Shown: positions 25,644 to 35,705, numbered from the stretch's first letter. The stretch is 64,000 bases of DNA from Fibrobacterota bacterium (GCA_016715065.1 JADKBN010000031.1:434001-498000), one strand, 5' to 3'. Numbers and translations: made by a program. Notes: generated by a model not told the origin, from the sequence alone.

Positions 25644-26966
25644 GTGAGTCAAGAGCGCACGAGGCGATTTTTGCTGAACGTTGTCGGGTCGTATGCTGTC
25701 AAAATTGGCAGTGTATCGATTTCCGTTATCACAGTCCCGGTGATGCTTGGATATCTATCGCCAGCGGAGTATGGCGTTTGGTTGACATTGAGTACAACGG
25801 TGCTATGGCTCGCTGCATTCGATATTGGCCTGAGTAATGGGCTCAAGAATAGATTGACAGAGAGCTTTGCGGCGAATGATCGCTTGGCTGCAAAGAAATA
25901 CATTTCATCTGCGTATTTACTGGTTGTGGGTGTTTCAGGGGCTCTCGTTGCTCTTGTTTTAGTGCTGGTTGCGATTTTGGACTGGGCAAAAATATTGAAT
26001 GTGAATTTGGGGGAAATTCGCAATTTCTACCCGGCAGTAATCGCCGCGGTTTTGCTTTTTGGTGTTCTGTTTGTTCTGAAATTGCTCTCTACAGTCTTGC
26101 TGTCTGATCAAAAAGCGGCGCTCCAAAGCTTTGTTGAATTGATTGGCAATGCGATGACAACCTTGTCCGTGTACTTGTTGTCGTTTCACAAAATGGAACA
26201 GCGTTTCTTTCTGGTGACACTTTTGACCTTTGCGATTCCCTGTGTAGTGTACTCGTCGTTTACAATCGGATTATTCCGAGGTTGGTACAAGGATCTGGCG
26301 CCAGCGCTTGCGTCTGTTTCAAAGAGTATTTGTACGGATTTGCTTAAGTTGGGGAGCAAGTTTTTTCTCATCCAGATTTCAAGTTTGGTCATGTTCGGAA
26401 GTACAAATGTCGTTGTGTCGAACATATTCGGGCCAGACCAGGTGGCGGTCTACGGAGTGGCCTCGAAATACATGACGCTTCCAATCATGGCATTCTCAAT
26501 GCTCACCTTGCCGCTTTGGACTGCAATCACAGAGGCGTTGACTCGTGGAGACCATGATTGGATTCAGCGGATCATCCGGAGGATGGCGGTGCTTTGGGGG
26601 GCATCATTGATTGGTATTTCATTGATGGTGATACTATCACCTTGGGTTTTCCATCACTGGATTGGGGATAAAATCAATATTCCATTTTCTCTGATCGCCT
26701 GGATTGGGGTGTATGTTGCAATTTTCAATGGGGCATCGATTCTTCAGCAGTTTGTCTATGGTACTGGAGATGTGAAAAAACTTTTGTGGACCTCTCTCAG
26801 CGCCGGAGTCGCGTTCTTGCCGCTGACATATGGAAGTTGTCACCTGTTCGGGATAAATGGAATTGCGATCAGTCTTTCACTCGTGACCCTTCCTCTCTTT
26901 TGTGTTTCTGGGTTCCAGTACTGGCAGGCTATGAAAAAAATGTCGAATGCACAGTCAAATTACTGA
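25644..26966 (+). CDS. wzx: Wzx-type polysaccharide flippase (MATE/MOP superfamily)
   Basis: The product is 440 aa from a GTG at 25644 preceded by GGAGGGG. It has about twelve hydrophobic segments and the N-terminal layout of O-antigen flippases (VVGSYAVKIGS, then LGYLSPAEYGVW). It moves lipid-linked repeat units across the inner membrane. Only a few charged residues lie in the helices, which is usual. Base composition is visibly richer in A and T than in the genes on either side of this stretch, from here to about 28500, suggesting acquisition from another source. Confidence 0.88.
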   Translation: MSQERTRRFLLNVVGSYAVKIGSVSISVITVPVMLGYLSPAEYGVWLTLSTTVLWLAAFDIGLSNGLKNRLTESFAANDRLAAKKYISSAYLLVVGVSGALVALVLVLVAILDWAKILNVNLGEIRNFYPAVIAAVLLFGVLFVLKLLSTVLLSDQKAALQSFVELIGNAMTTLSVYLLSFHKMEQRFFLVTLLTFAIPCVVYSSFTIGLFRGWYKDLAPALASVSKSICTDLLKLGSKFFLIQISSLVMFGSTNVVVSNIFGPDQVAVYGVASKYMTLPIMAFSMLTLPLWTAITEALTRGDHDWIQRIIRRMAVLWGASLIGISLMVILSPWVFHHWIGDKINIPFSLIAWIGVYVAIFNGASILQQFVYGTGDVKKLLWTSLSAGVAFLPLTYGSCHLFGINGIAISLSLVTLPLFCVSGFQYWQAMKKMSNAQSNY

Positions 26967-26981
26967 AGGCGGGATTAAGAA

Positions 26982-28100
26982 ATGCAATCCTTGAAATTGA
27001 ATTTAAGTTCCTACGGCGACCCGTTTGACAAACGAACTTGGTCTGGGACGTCACTGAATATTGTCAACGAGCTTAAAACCCGGGATGCTCTCGGTTGTGC
27101 ATTTGACTTCAAAGCACGCACGGCTTCAAGGGTCGTGGCAAAAGTATTGATGACCCTTACTCAGCGCTTTTATGGAAAGACGGAGGTAGAGAGAGCTCCA
27201 TTGATGCGGAAGTTGGCAGGAATGCGCGCGGCATATCTGAGCTCAAGATCGCCGTTTCCCCAGCATACCATGCACATGGGTACCCTTTGCCTTCCGCTTC
27301 CATCCATTTTAAAGCGCAATCGCCATTATGTTTATGTGGATAGCACATGGGATATTTTTCGGCGATTTGCGACGAACATTTCGGATTATTCTTTGCAGCA
27401 AATCGGATTATTTGAGCGATTAGATGCGGAGGCTTTTAAGTCAGTTGATCATATTTTCACAACAGGTGAACATGTTCGTGAAAATCTGATTGGACACTAT
27501 GGTGTTAATTCTAATAAAGTCACCGTGGTTGGGACGGGTTTGGGCACGATAGCGCCCTACTTTGGGAAGAAGGATTACGCAAATAAAAAGATTCTGTTTA
27601 CGGCAAAAGGTCGCTTTAAAGACAAAGGAGGGGAGTTGGTCATCTCTGCTTTTCGAAAAGCAGCAGAAATTGATCCCGATTTGAAGCTGACCATTGTTGG
27701 AAGCGAAGATGGTCTAAAAATTGACGGGCATGATCGAATCACGACTCTTGGATTTGTAAGCATGGAAGTTTTGCAAGAGCTTTTCGAGACGCATTCACTA
27801 TTCGTGATGCCAGCTTTTTATGAGCCATGGGGGCTGGTCTATCTTGAAGCGCTTGCCTGTAAGATGCCGATCGCAGGCTTGAATCGCAACAGCATCCCAG
27901 AGTTTGTTGGTCAAGGTAAGCATGGTTTTGTGTTTGAAAACGAAACGGTTGATGCCGTTGCTCAGGCTCTCGTTGATGCATTCAAAGATCAAGATAGATT
28001 GCGCATGATGGGGGATGCGGGTCAAGAGTACTGCTTAAACCGCTACGGATGGGACAAAGTTCTTGATAGGATTTTGGAAACCATCCGACTCAAAGGTTAG
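26982..28100 (+). CDS. Glycosyltransferase family 4-like protein
   Basis: The product is 372 aa, 15 bases after wzx. The C-terminal GT-B half shows ILFTAKGRFKDKGG, LTIVGSEDG, and the retaining-type EX7E motif in FYEPWGLVYLEA. The N-terminal half is less conserved, as expected for the acceptor domain. It is soluble or peripheral at the cytoplasmic face and adds one sugar of the repeat unit. The donor is not predictable. The gene is AT-rich like wzx. Confidence 0.88.
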   Translation: MQSLKLNLSSYGDPFDKRTWSGTSLNIVNELKTRDALGCAFDFKARTASRVVAKVLMTLTQRFYGKTEVERAPLMRKLAGMRAAYLSSRSPFPQHTMHMGTLCLPLPSILKRNRHYVYVDSTWDIFRRFATNISDYSLQQIGLFERLDAEAFKSVDHIFTTGEHVRENLIGHYGVNSNKVTVVGTGLGTIAPYFGKKDYANKKILFTAKGRFKDKGGELVISAFRKAAEIDPDLKLTIVGSEDGLKIDGHDRITTLGFVSMEVLQELFETHSLFVMPAFYEPWGLVYLEALACKMPIAGLNRNSIPEFVGQGKHGFVFENETVDAVAQALVDAFKDQDRLRMMGDAGQEYCLNRYGWDKVLDRILETIRLKG

Positions 28101-28110
28101 TTTAGTCGAT

Positions 28111-28686
28111 ATGATGTTGATCTGGAAGATAAAGCGAATTCTAAGGGCTTTGACGTTTTATGTCAATTCACTGTGTGTGAGTCGTATTCCGATTTATTCC
28201 ATTCGCCACATTTATCTGCGGAAAATTCTTGGCGTGCAATTAGGAAAGGGTGTGTCTGTTCTGATGGGGGTCAGGATTGTTGGTTCGAACATCGAAATTG
28301 GAGATCGGACGGTTATCAACAGCAACGTCTCATTGGACGGGCGATACTCGATCCGCATCGGATCGGATTGTAGTATCTCCAATGAAGTTTGCATTCTTTC
28401 CCTCTCCCATGGAACAGATGATCCGGATTTTACGGCTGTGGGAAAAGGTGTTGTACTGGGCAGCAGGGTTTGGGTTGGAACTCGAGCGATGATTCTTCCA
28501 GGTGTGGAACTAGGCGATGGGTGCGTGGTCGGTGCTGGTTCGGTGGTGACCCGAAGCTTCCCGGCCTACAGTGTGGTCGCGGGAGTGCCTGCGAAACTGA
28601 TCAAGCAAAGAAACCCGCAATTGCGCTATCAATTGCGCTATTTCCCCTTATTCGACACGGACATCACCTTGGATCAACCGAATTGA
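28111..28686 (+). CDS. Left-handed beta-helix acyltransferase (hexapeptide repeat, WcaF/LacA type)
   Basis: The product is 191 aa from ATG 28111 (a second ATG follows directly). Hexapeptide repeats cover the middle (IVGSNIEIGDRTVINSNV and onward), a loop with SLSHGTDD carries the candidate catalytic His, and the C-terminus AGVPAKLIK is typical of O-acetyltransferases. It should acetylate a hydroxyl of the glycan repeat unit. Its stop overlaps the TTG start of the next gene. Confidence 0.88.
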   Translation: MMLIWKIKRILRALTFYVNSLCVSRIPIYSIRHIYLRKILGVQLGKGVSVLMGVRIVGSNIEIGDRTVINSNVSLDGRYSIRIGSDCSISNEVCILSLSHGTDDPDFTAVGKGVVLGSRVWVGTRAMILPGVELGDGCVVGAGSVVTRSFPAYSVVAGVPAKLIKQRNPQLRYQLRYFPLFDTDITLDQPN

Positions 28687-30032
28687 GGATTTTGCACTAC
28701 ACTCTTGGCTTTCCACCTTTCCGTTCCGGTGGTCTCGTCCGGTATGTGGCCGATCTTGCATGCCAGCAAAGGCGTGATGGTCACGAGGTATTCGCACTTT
28801 ACCCCGGAGGCTATCGGCTCTTTGGTGCGTCCAAGCTCGTGCCTGCCCAGGCCCGGGATGGGATGGAGATGATGGAAATTGATAATCCGTCTCCCGTGGC
28901 GTTGCTCCAGGGAATACGCGATCCGGAGCGCATTTTGGCTCAGAGTGGCCCGGATCCTCGTCAATTTGAAGCATGGATTGCGAAGGTGCGGCCTGACATT
29001 TTGCACGTCCACACTTGGATGGGGATGCCACCGAGGCTTCCATCGCTCGTCCATCGGATGGGGGGGAAGGTAGTCTTCACCGCCCACGATTATTACGGCT
29101 TGTGTTTGCGCACGGTCTTGGTCGATGCGGGAGGTGTGACTTGCCAGGGCCCGGAAGCAGCTCGCTGTGCGGCTTGCAATGCGCATGCTCAGGGGCGATT
29201 CGCTCGATTCCTACATGGGCAACCCTGGTTGCATACCTACAAGGCGGAACTTCGAAAGTTGGTTTCAAGCCGTCCGCGCACCATCAGCATCGCCCGTGGA
29301 AACATTCATATTCCGTCGTCGGTTTCCAAGCGGGTCCCAGCCTTCGCCTCCTTGATCGAGTACAATCTCGCGCTTTTTCAGCAGGTGGATCGTTTCCATT
29401 TCGCGAGCTCGGTGAGTGAGGGAGTGTATCGTGATCTACTTGCCTGGCCACTGGAAGGTGAGCGTATTTCCATTTCGCATCTAGGAATTGTTGATCTCCG
29501 TGCCCAGCGCGTTCCTCGATCGGGGCCTCTTCGGATGGGATTCATCGGAGATTCAACCCCGTACAAGGGGCTGCCTTGGTTGCTTGACGAACTGAAAAAA
29601 TTGCGTGAAGGAGGAGTGACAGACTGGATTTTGGATGTTCACGGTCCGGGGCATGAAAAAGCAAGCGCTGCTCCTGGAGTTGAGTACAAGGGCGTGTTTT
29701 CCCCGGGGGACCTTGCTGGTGTGTATGCAAGCATGGATCTATTGATCGTACCAAGCCGATGGAAAGAGACATTCAGTCTCGTCGCGTTGGAGGCGTTGTC
29801 GCACGGAGTTCCCGTGCTCTGTTCACCGACGGTGGGAGCCGGCGATCTGGTGAAACGATTTGCTCCAAGTCTTGCTCCAACCAGCCAGGATGCATTTTTG
29901 CGGACCCTGACAGACTTGTTACATAGCCCAGAACGAGTCCAAAAGGTGGCTTCAGATCTTGCCCTCGCCCAGCTGCCATTCGATGCCCGACACCACGCGC
30001 TCGAGCTGGAGTCGTTTTATGCTCGTGCTTGA
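28683..30032 (+). CDS. Glycosyltransferase family 4
   Basis: The product is 449 aa. The TTG at 28683 gives the natural start MRILHYTLGFPPFRSGGL and overlaps the previous stop; no ATG lies nearby in frame. A GT-B fold is shown by the N-terminal PFRSGGL glycine loop, DILHVHTWMG, and a C-terminal EX7E motif in WKETFSLVALEA. A Cys-containing insertion (CQGPEAARCAACNAH) resembles the small Cys-rich loop of some GT4 enzymes. It transfers an unknown sugar in the repeat unit. Confidence 0.88.
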   Translation: MRILHYTLGFPPFRSGGLVRYVADLACQQRRDGHEVFALYPGGYRLFGASKLVPAQARDGMEMMEIDNPSPVALLQGIRDPERILAQSGPDPRQFEAWIAKVRPDILHVHTWMGMPPRLPSLVHRMGGKVVFTAHDYYGLCLRTVLVDAGGVTCQGPEAARCAACNAHAQGRFARFLHGQPWLHTYKAELRKLVSSRPRTISIARGNIHIPSSVSKRVPAFASLIEYNLALFQQVDRFHFASSVSEGVYRDLLAWPLEGERISISHLGIVDLRAQRVPRSGPLRMGFIGDSTPYKGLPWLLDELKKLREGGVTDWILDVHGPGHEKASAAPGVEYKGVFSPGDLAGVYASMDLLIVPSRWKETFSLVALEALSHGVPVLCSPTVGAGDLVKRFAPSLAPTSQDAFLRTLTDLLHSPERVQKVASDLALAQLPFDARHHALELESFYARA

Positions 30033-30124
30033 ATCGTTCTACGGAAATGCGGTCCACGGATAGTTTCACTCGCTTAGATACTTCGGAGTTTCTACCTTTT
30101 CTTGGCTCCTTTTCCAAGAACGAA

Positions 30125-31309
30125 ATGAACCACCAGCCGCCATTGCCGATTCGCCCGGTCCTGCGTATTCTCGGAACTCGTGGAGTACCGGCACGCCATG
30201 GGGGATTTGAGACCTTCGCCGAGCAACTTTCGCTTCACGCCGTTGCCGCGGGATGGGATGTTCATGTCTATTGCCAGGAGGATGGCAAGGGAAAGCTCCG
30301 TGAAGAAACGTGGAAAGGAATCACACGCGTCGTGATCCCTGAGCTTGGGGACAGCGCCGCTGGAACGATTCGCTTCGACTGCCGAGCTGCTTGGCATGCG
30401 GCCAAGAGGGGTGGTGTTTGTCTGACCTTGGGCTACAATACGGCCATCTTCACCCTCCTTTTGCGATTGTTCGGGCGACGAACGGTCATGAACATGGATG
30501 GGATCGAGTGGTCCCGTGCCAAATGGTCGACTGCGGCTCGCGCCTGGTTGTATGTCAACGAATGGCTGGGTGCTCGCCTCAACCATGTCGTGGTCGCCGA
30601 TCATCCTGCGATCGGAAAGCACCTGGAGCGCCACACTCGCCGGTCTAAAATCCGTGTCATTCCTTACGGCGCCGAGATTCCGGGTGAAACGGATCCGGCG
30701 GCCTTGGATGTACTTGGCCTTCGGGATCAGCGCTTTGCGGTGGTCATTGCCCGCCCGGAGCCAGAAAACTCCATCTTGGAAATTGTACAAGCATGGTCTC
30801 GCAAGCCCCGCGGTGCAAAACTGGTCGTGCTCGGGAATTTCCGGGCACATGTGGCTTATCACCAGCAGGTGCGTACGGTGGCTTCTGATGAGGTGATTTT
30901 TCCCGGAGCCATCTACGAAAGGGATGTCGTTGGAGCTCTGCGGCGTAATGCTTGGATGTATCTGCATGGGCACCAGGTTGGAGGGACCAATCCTTCGTTG
31001 GTCGAGGCATTGTCCTACGGGAATCCGGTGATCGCTCATGAGAATCGATTCAATCGCTGGGTTGCTGGTGCAAAAAGCAGGTTCTTCGCAAGTACGGACG
31101 AGTGCGAATCCTGCATCGAGGCTGTGCTGTCCGATTCCGTCCTGCGTGATTCCTTGTCCCGTTTCTCGAAAAAGCGTCACGCCGAATTGTTCTCCCTCCA
31201 CACTGTCCTTGACGCCTACCTTGCTGAGCTGTCCCGATGCGGCTACGAAGCGAAGCTTGGAATGCCTGCTGACGTCGTCGATCCAGAAAGGTGGAGCAGC
31301 GCCCTATGA
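30125..31309 (+). CDS. Glycosyltransferase with DUF1972 N-terminal domain (rhamnosyltransferase-like)
   Basis: The product is 394 aa from ATG 30125. This start puts the conserved LRILGTRGVPARHGGFETFAE near the N-terminus as in the family. Earlier in-frame starts exist at 30029 (TTG overlapping the previous stop) and 30047 (ATG) but would add about 30 unconserved residues. The N-terminal DUF1972 domain and the C-terminal GT1-type domain (GGTNPSLVEALSYGNP) are characteristic of WchF/RfaG-like transferases. Its stop overlaps the next ATG. Confidence 0.87.
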   Translation: MNHQPPLPIRPVLRILGTRGVPARHGGFETFAEQLSLHAVAAGWDVHVYCQEDGKGKLREETWKGITRVVIPELGDSAAGTIRFDCRAAWHAAKRGGVCLTLGYNTAIFTLLLRLFGRRTVMNMDGIEWSRAKWSTAARAWLYVNEWLGARLNHVVVADHPAIGKHLERHTRRSKIRVIPYGAEIPGETDPAALDVLGLRDQRFAVVIARPEPENSILEIVQAWSRKPRGAKLVVLGNFRAHVAYHQQVRTVASDEVIFPGAIYERDVVGALRRNAWMYLHGHQVGGTNPSLVEALSYGNPVIAHENRFNRWVAGAKSRFFASTDECESCIEAVLSDSVLRDSLSRFSKKRHAELFSLHTVLDAYLAELSRCGYEAKLGMPADVVDPERWSSAL

Positions 31310-32304
31310 ATGAGCCAAACCTCTCCGATTCGCTCGATTTCGATCTGCGTGCCTGCGTTCTACACATTTGGTCAGCTCGGAATTGGCTTGTTCTCGGGGC
31401 GCTGGTGGGAGGCGCAATCGCTGCGGGTTATGCTTACGGCATCGCCAAGCCAGTCTACGAGTCCTCTGCCTTGCTTCTTCCTACCGAGGCGCCAAAGGAC
31501 GATCAACTTGGTGCCGCAGCGGCGCTGCTTGGAAAGAAAAGCAATTCGCTGGGGGACGTCGCTCTCTACAAGAGCCTACTTTCTTCACGGAGGGTGGTAA
31601 ATAAGCTGCTTTTCGCATCGATTCACAATGAGCATGACTCTGCTCGAGGCAAGGTGGAGCCCTTGTTTCGCACGCTTCGGGTCGATACCGCCAATCCAAA
31701 GCAGATGGAATCGGTCATCAAGTCGTTGTCAGGGAGTATCGTAGTGGAATCCAAGAATTCAACTGCTGGAATTGGGGGTGGGATCATCGAGGTCACGACC
31801 TCGGCCTCGTCGCCCTGGCTGGCCCAGCAGATTGGAAACACCGTACTCACCATCGGCCAGGAAGAATTGAGAACGATTCGGATTGAACGAGCGGATGCCA
31901 TTGGGGTCTATCTCTCGAGAGCTACCGAAGCAGCGCGAAAGGAATGGGACTCGGCAGCGATCCAGCTCACCTACTTCCGAGATCGCAACCGCTCCTTGTT
32001 ACTTCCAAACCAAATACTTGCGCTTTCCCGACTGGAAATCGAAAAGCAGGCCAAAGAGCAGAAATACCTGATGGCTCGCAAAGAGCTCGAATTTCTCGAG
32101 TTGGAGCGCGCGAAGGCGGCTCCTCCCATGATGATCCTCGATCAAGCCAATCTGCCAGCCACCAAGGTGCGCCCCAAAAGGATGATGATCATGGCTTTGG
32201 GGTTGATGGCAGGATTCTTTTTGGGGGTCTTTGGAGTTCTCGGGCGCTTGACCCTTCTCCCGTTATTCGGGTCCGGCCTTGATCCTCGGCCTGCCCAGGA
32301 CTGA
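31306..32304 (+). CDS. wzz: Wzz-type chain-length determinant / polysaccharide co-polymerase
   Basis: The product is 332 aa with the usual PCP layout: a membrane helix near residues 27-48, a large periplasmic region with helical coiled segments, and a second helix near 292-315. The proline-rich stretch just before that helix (LPATKVRPKRMMIM) is typical. There is no cytoplasmic tyrosine kinase domain. It sets polymer length together with Wzy at 33548. The start overlaps the preceding stop. Confidence 0.85.
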   Translation: MNEPNLSDSLDFDLRACVLHIWSARNWLVLGALVGGAIAAGYAYGIAKPVYESSALLLPTEAPKDDQLGAAAALLGKKSNSLGDVALYKSLLSSRRVVNKLLFASIHNEHDSARGKVEPLFRTLRVDTANPKQMESVIKSLSGSIVVESKNSTAGIGGGIIEVTTSASSPWLAQQIGNTVLTIGQEELRTIRIERADAIGVYLSRATEAARKEWDSAAIQLTYFRDRNRSLLLPNQILALSRLEIEKQAKEQKYLMARKELEFLELERAKAAPPMMILDQANLPATKVRPKRMMIMALGLMAGFFLGVFGVLGRLTLLPLFGSGLDPRPAQD

Positions 32305-32306
32305 GT

Positions 32307-33551
32307 GTGTCTTCGCGACCGTTGCAGATTCTTTGGGCTTCACCGTATGTACCCTACGAAGCGGTTGGGCACGCGGGCGGCAAGTCTCACAACTACTTCG
32401 TGAAGAGCATCGCCTCTGATCCTCGCTTTCATGTGACCTTGATCTCGTTTGGTCAGGCGAACGAGCAGTCGAAGCACGATCTAGCAGGAACTTCCATCGA
32501 CCACCGATTGGGATTCCTGCCGCCTGGTCGGCTTGCCAAGGCTTGGCGTGGACTCACTTTGTTCCTTCCCTTCAGCCGATTCGGACAGTTTTTCCGCTAC
32601 CCGCAGTTTCGTCCTCATCTCCGGATGAGGCTAAAGGAGCTGCGTGCGGAAGGATACCGGCCTGATGTTATGCTTCTGGAATGGACCCAGCTCGCGTTTT
32701 TCCAGGATTGGTTCCGTCGAGCGTTTCCGAATGTGCCGGTCGTGGTATACGAACACGACATCGCGTTTCAGTCCGCACGCCGACATCTGACAGGGCTTTC
32801 CGCACCGCGCCGATTGCTTGCGCGATTGCAGCTGTCTTGCTTGGAGCGAGCTGAGCTCAAGACATTGCACCAAGCCGACGCCGTGGTTGTCCACAACGTC
32901 AAGGATCGTGGCTTGCTGATTCGTGAGGCCGGGGTTTCCGATGCCCTCGTGCGAACCATCCCTCTGTACTACGAGGACTATTCCCGCGTGGTTCCCGATC
33001 CTGGGCAGCCGCATCTTGTTTTCTGGGGTGCGATGTCTCGGCCGGAAAACCATCTCAGCATTCTTGCATTTCTGCGGGGGCCTTGGAAACTCATCAGGAA
33101 TAGACATCCCGAGCTCAAGATCTACGTCGTGGGTGGCGGGCCTCCGGAGGCGCTCCGTGCGATGGCCTGCGACAAGGTGATTGTGACGGATTATGTCAAT
33201 GATCCGGCGGAGTATTTTCTCAAGACTTCGATCATGGTTGCTCCCCTCCTGGTCGGCGGGGGACTCAAGGTGAAGGTGCTGGAGTCCATGTCGGCCGGTC
33301 TGGCCGTTGTTGGCAACGAGATCGCGATGGAGGGCATCGGAGCCGAAGATGGCGTGCACTACTTGCATGCGGAATCGGACGATGAATTCGTCGAGTCGGT
33401 CTCCAGGCTTGTCTCCGATTTCGAGTTGCGGCGGCAACTTGGCGCGGCCGGTCGGGAATTCGTTCTCAGGACATTCGACTTCCGCGAAGGTTTGTCGCGA
33501 TTGGGGGATCTGCTCGTCGAGCTCGCCGGAGCGCGGTCCGGGACGTTGTGA
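32307..33551 (+). CDS. Glycosyltransferase family 4
   Basis: The product is 414 aa from a GTG at 32307, two bases past the wzz stop. N-terminal ILWASPYVPYEAVGHAGG is the GT-B glycine-rich loop; the C-terminal GGGLKVKVLESMSAGLAVVG is the donor-binding loop with Glu. The shape resembles sugar transferases of exopolysaccharide loci that move a glucose- or mannose-type sugar. The stop overlaps the GTG of the next gene (GTGA). Confidence 0.88.
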   Translation: MSSRPLQILWASPYVPYEAVGHAGGKSHNYFVKSIASDPRFHVTLISFGQANEQSKHDLAGTSIDHRLGFLPPGRLAKAWRGLTLFLPFSRFGQFFRYPQFRPHLRMRLKELRAEGYRPDVMLLEWTQLAFFQDWFRRAFPNVPVVVYEHDIAFQSARRHLTGLSAPRRLLARLQLSCLERAELKTLHQADAVVVHNVKDRGLLIREAGVSDALVRTIPLYYEDYSRVVPDPGQPHLVFWGAMSRPENHLSILAFLRGPWKLIRNRHPELKIYVVGGGPPEALRAMACDKVIVTDYVNDPAEYFLKTSIMVAPLLVGGGLKVKVLESMSAGLAVVGNEIAMEGIGAEDGVHYLHAESDDEFVESVSRLVSDFELRRQLGAAGREFVLRTFDFREGLSRLGDLLVELAGARSGTL

Positions 33552-34888
33552 ACACGGGTACAGGAACAGTCGCAGGCCTTCCTGGCGCGAGAGTGGATCT
33601 CCGTGAAGATCGGTGGGCGCGGCTTCGCTGGGAACAACTCAACGATCTCCTTCTCGGGGGAGCCTTGGTGTGGGTGTTCAGTGCGGGGTTTTTCGAGTCC
33701 TTCGTGTTGGTTCAATTCAAGTCGATGGGCCTGTCCGTACCCTATCTCGCTTTCCAGGCGCTGAAGTTCGGAGCTCTCGGAATTCTTCTGTTCCTCTTCC
33801 TGTTTCCGTTCCGCTGGAAGGTCGGGGTCCACCCTGTCGTCTTCCTGCTGGCCGGCACGGTCGCCATCTACAGCATTATCGGTCTGCGCAACCCGGAAGT
33901 GATTCCTTCGAACGTGGTTCTAAACATCAAGAACAACTACCTGTGGTTGGTCCTCATGCTGATCATAGGCTATTCCGGGCGTCCTGTGAAAAAGAAGGTG
34001 TTGCTGACCCTCCTGATCGCCTCGCTCCTGCTCGGATTGTTGAACGTGGGATATTCCCTTCTCGTCAACTTGTCCTACGATGGTTCTCCCCGCGATTTCT
34101 ATTTCTTTGACCTGTACAACAGCATGGGAATGTACGGGGAGGCCAATTTCTTTCGCAACGGCAGCATCCGCTCGTTCGGACTTGTCGGAAGTTGTCTCAC
34201 GCTGAGCCAGATTCTCCTGATCCCCTTGTCGTTCTCCTTGTCCCTGTTGATCCATCACCGTGGACGTTTCGTGGCATTGCTTGCGGTGCTCCTGCTTGCA
34301 TGCGGAGAGTGGCTCACCAGGACCCGCAATCCGAGCATCGCCATCTTGATCGCTTTTTGCGCCTACGCTCTGCTGCGGTCCACGCGGCGTCTCTTGCCGG
34401 TGATCGTGTTCGTGGTGGGTTATTTGCTCGTATCCTTCTACTACCTGGTTCAGGCTTCCTTCGCTGATGTCTCCAGCCTCGACCTCTCGGCTCTCAACCG
34501 AGGCAAACAGCTTCTGCAGATTTCGGAGGCCATCCTGGAAAGACCTTTCGGGTATGGTATTGGGTATGTAGGGGTGGCCAACGGCGCGTACAAGGTCTGG
34601 ACCGATTTGAGTTTCGGCACAGTCCTTCTCGAGCTTGGCGTGGTCCCCATCATCATGCTGATTGGTGGTGCGTTTGGGCTCCTGCGGTTTGCCAAACTTC
34701 CAAGCGAGCGACTCGACGAGGAGTCTCGAATCCTTACCACTACGTTCTTTCTGATCTGCGTCTCGATGGTGGTTCTTTCGGAGTATTCGAACATCTTCGA
34801 CACGTCGTTGTTTTCCTTTTCGATCATGATGGGCGCCATTCTCAACCGCATTCGCCATTCTGGAGTCATGAATGCCACGGTTCTGTGA
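33548..34888 (+). CDS. Wzy-like O-antigen polymerase / ligase family membrane protein
   Basis: The product is 446 aa, from a GTG at 33548. It has about ten predicted membrane helices and one larger periplasmic loop (around residues 170-200), the layout of O-antigen polymerases. Such proteins have low sequence conservation; the call rests on topology and on its place between wzz, the glycosyltransferases and wzx. It should join repeat units on the periplasmic side. It overlaps the next gene by 17 bases. Confidence 0.75.
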   Translation: MNTGTGTVAGLPGARVDLREDRWARLRWEQLNDLLLGGALVWVFSAGFFESFVLVQFKSMGLSVPYLAFQALKFGALGILLFLFLFPFRWKVGVHPVVFLLAGTVAIYSIIGLRNPEVIPSNVVLNIKNNYLWLVLMLIIGYSGRPVKKKVLLTLLIASLLLGLLNVGYSLLVNLSYDGSPRDFYFFDLYNSMGMYGEANFFRNGSIRSFGLVGSCLTLSQILLIPLSFSLSLLIHHRGRFVALLAVLLLACGEWLTRTRNPSIAILIAFCAYALLRSTRRLLPVIVFVVGYLLVSFYYLVQASFADVSSLDLSALNRGKQLLQISEAILERPFGYGIGYVGVANGAYKVWTDLSFGTVLLELGVVPIIMLIGGAFGLLRFAKLPSERLDEESRILTTTFFLICVSMVVLSEYSNIFDTSLFSFSIMMGAILNRIRHSGVMNATVL

Positions 34889-35705
34889 TTCCTTCCCCGC
34901 CACGATCCTCGTCGTGCTGTACAAGCAGGAGCCACTTGCTACCTCGACGGTCCGGGGGATTTTGGCTGCGCGAAGCGCCCTCGCGCATGGGACAAAACTC
35001 GTCTTGTGGGACAACGGACCCGTCGCGGCCCGCGAGTTGCCCGAAAGTTCCGATACTCTGCGGATCGAATACGTGCACACTCCCGAGAACCTATCGCTTT
35101 CGAAGGTGTACAACCGGGTTGCGGAAGGGCTTCCCTCCGAAGGAGTCCTGTTGGTGCTCGATCAGGACACCGGGGTGGTTCGGGATTTCTTCGAAGCCAT
35201 GGCCCAGGCCCTGCAGGAGCGCCCCGAAATCGATCTGTTCCTCCCTCTGGTTCGTTCGGCGAGCAGCGGGATCCTTGTCAGCCCCGGATCCCAGCGTTGG
35301 ATCAAAGGCAAGTACTGGAAGACAGAAAGTGTCGGAATCATGCCCTCGAAAGGCGTTTTGGCCGTAGCCAGCGGGATCGTTGCTAGGTCGCGGTTGTTCG
35401 GTCCAGGAGGAGTTCGGTTTGACGAGCGTCTGAGCCTGTACATGATCGACACCAAGTTCATGATGGACCATGCGAGCATACGTCCATCGTTGTTCGTGGT
35501 ATCCCACGTTCTGCGCCATGGCGATTCCGCCGAGGAGGTGGAGCCCGTGGCCACTAAGCTGTTCCGATTCCAAAACCGCATGCGTGCTGGCGCGATCCTT
35601 TTTTCCACTCCCTGGACGAAATGTGTCGCTTATAGGTTGTACTGGGTCTGGTGTGCTCTCCGACAGGCGCTTTTGCACCGCGAACCGAAATTTCTTCGTC
35701 CGTGA
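34872..35705 (+). CDS. Glycosyltransferase family 2 (rhamnosyltransferase-like)
   Basis: The product is 277 aa from ATG 34872, inside the end of the polymerase gene. A GT-A fold is shown by ILVVLYKQE, the core segment VLDQDTGV (the DQDT acts as DXD) and a later acceptor region. The layout is like RfbF/WbbL-type rhamnosyltransferases. The donor is unknown. Its stop overlaps the GTG of the GH5 gene. Confidence 0.85.
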   Translation: MPRFCDSFPATILVVLYKQEPLATSTVRGILAARSALAHGTKLVLWDNGPVAARELPESSDTLRIEYVHTPENLSLSKVYNRVAEGLPSEGVLLVLDQDTGVVRDFFEAMAQALQERPEIDLFLPLVRSASSGILVSPGSQRWIKGKYWKTESVGIMPSKGVLAVASGIVARSRLFGPGGVRFDERLSLYMIDTKFMMDHASIRPSLFVVSHVLRHGDSAEEVEPVATKLFRFQNRMRAGAILFSTPWTKCVAYRLYWVWCALRQALLHREPKFLRP

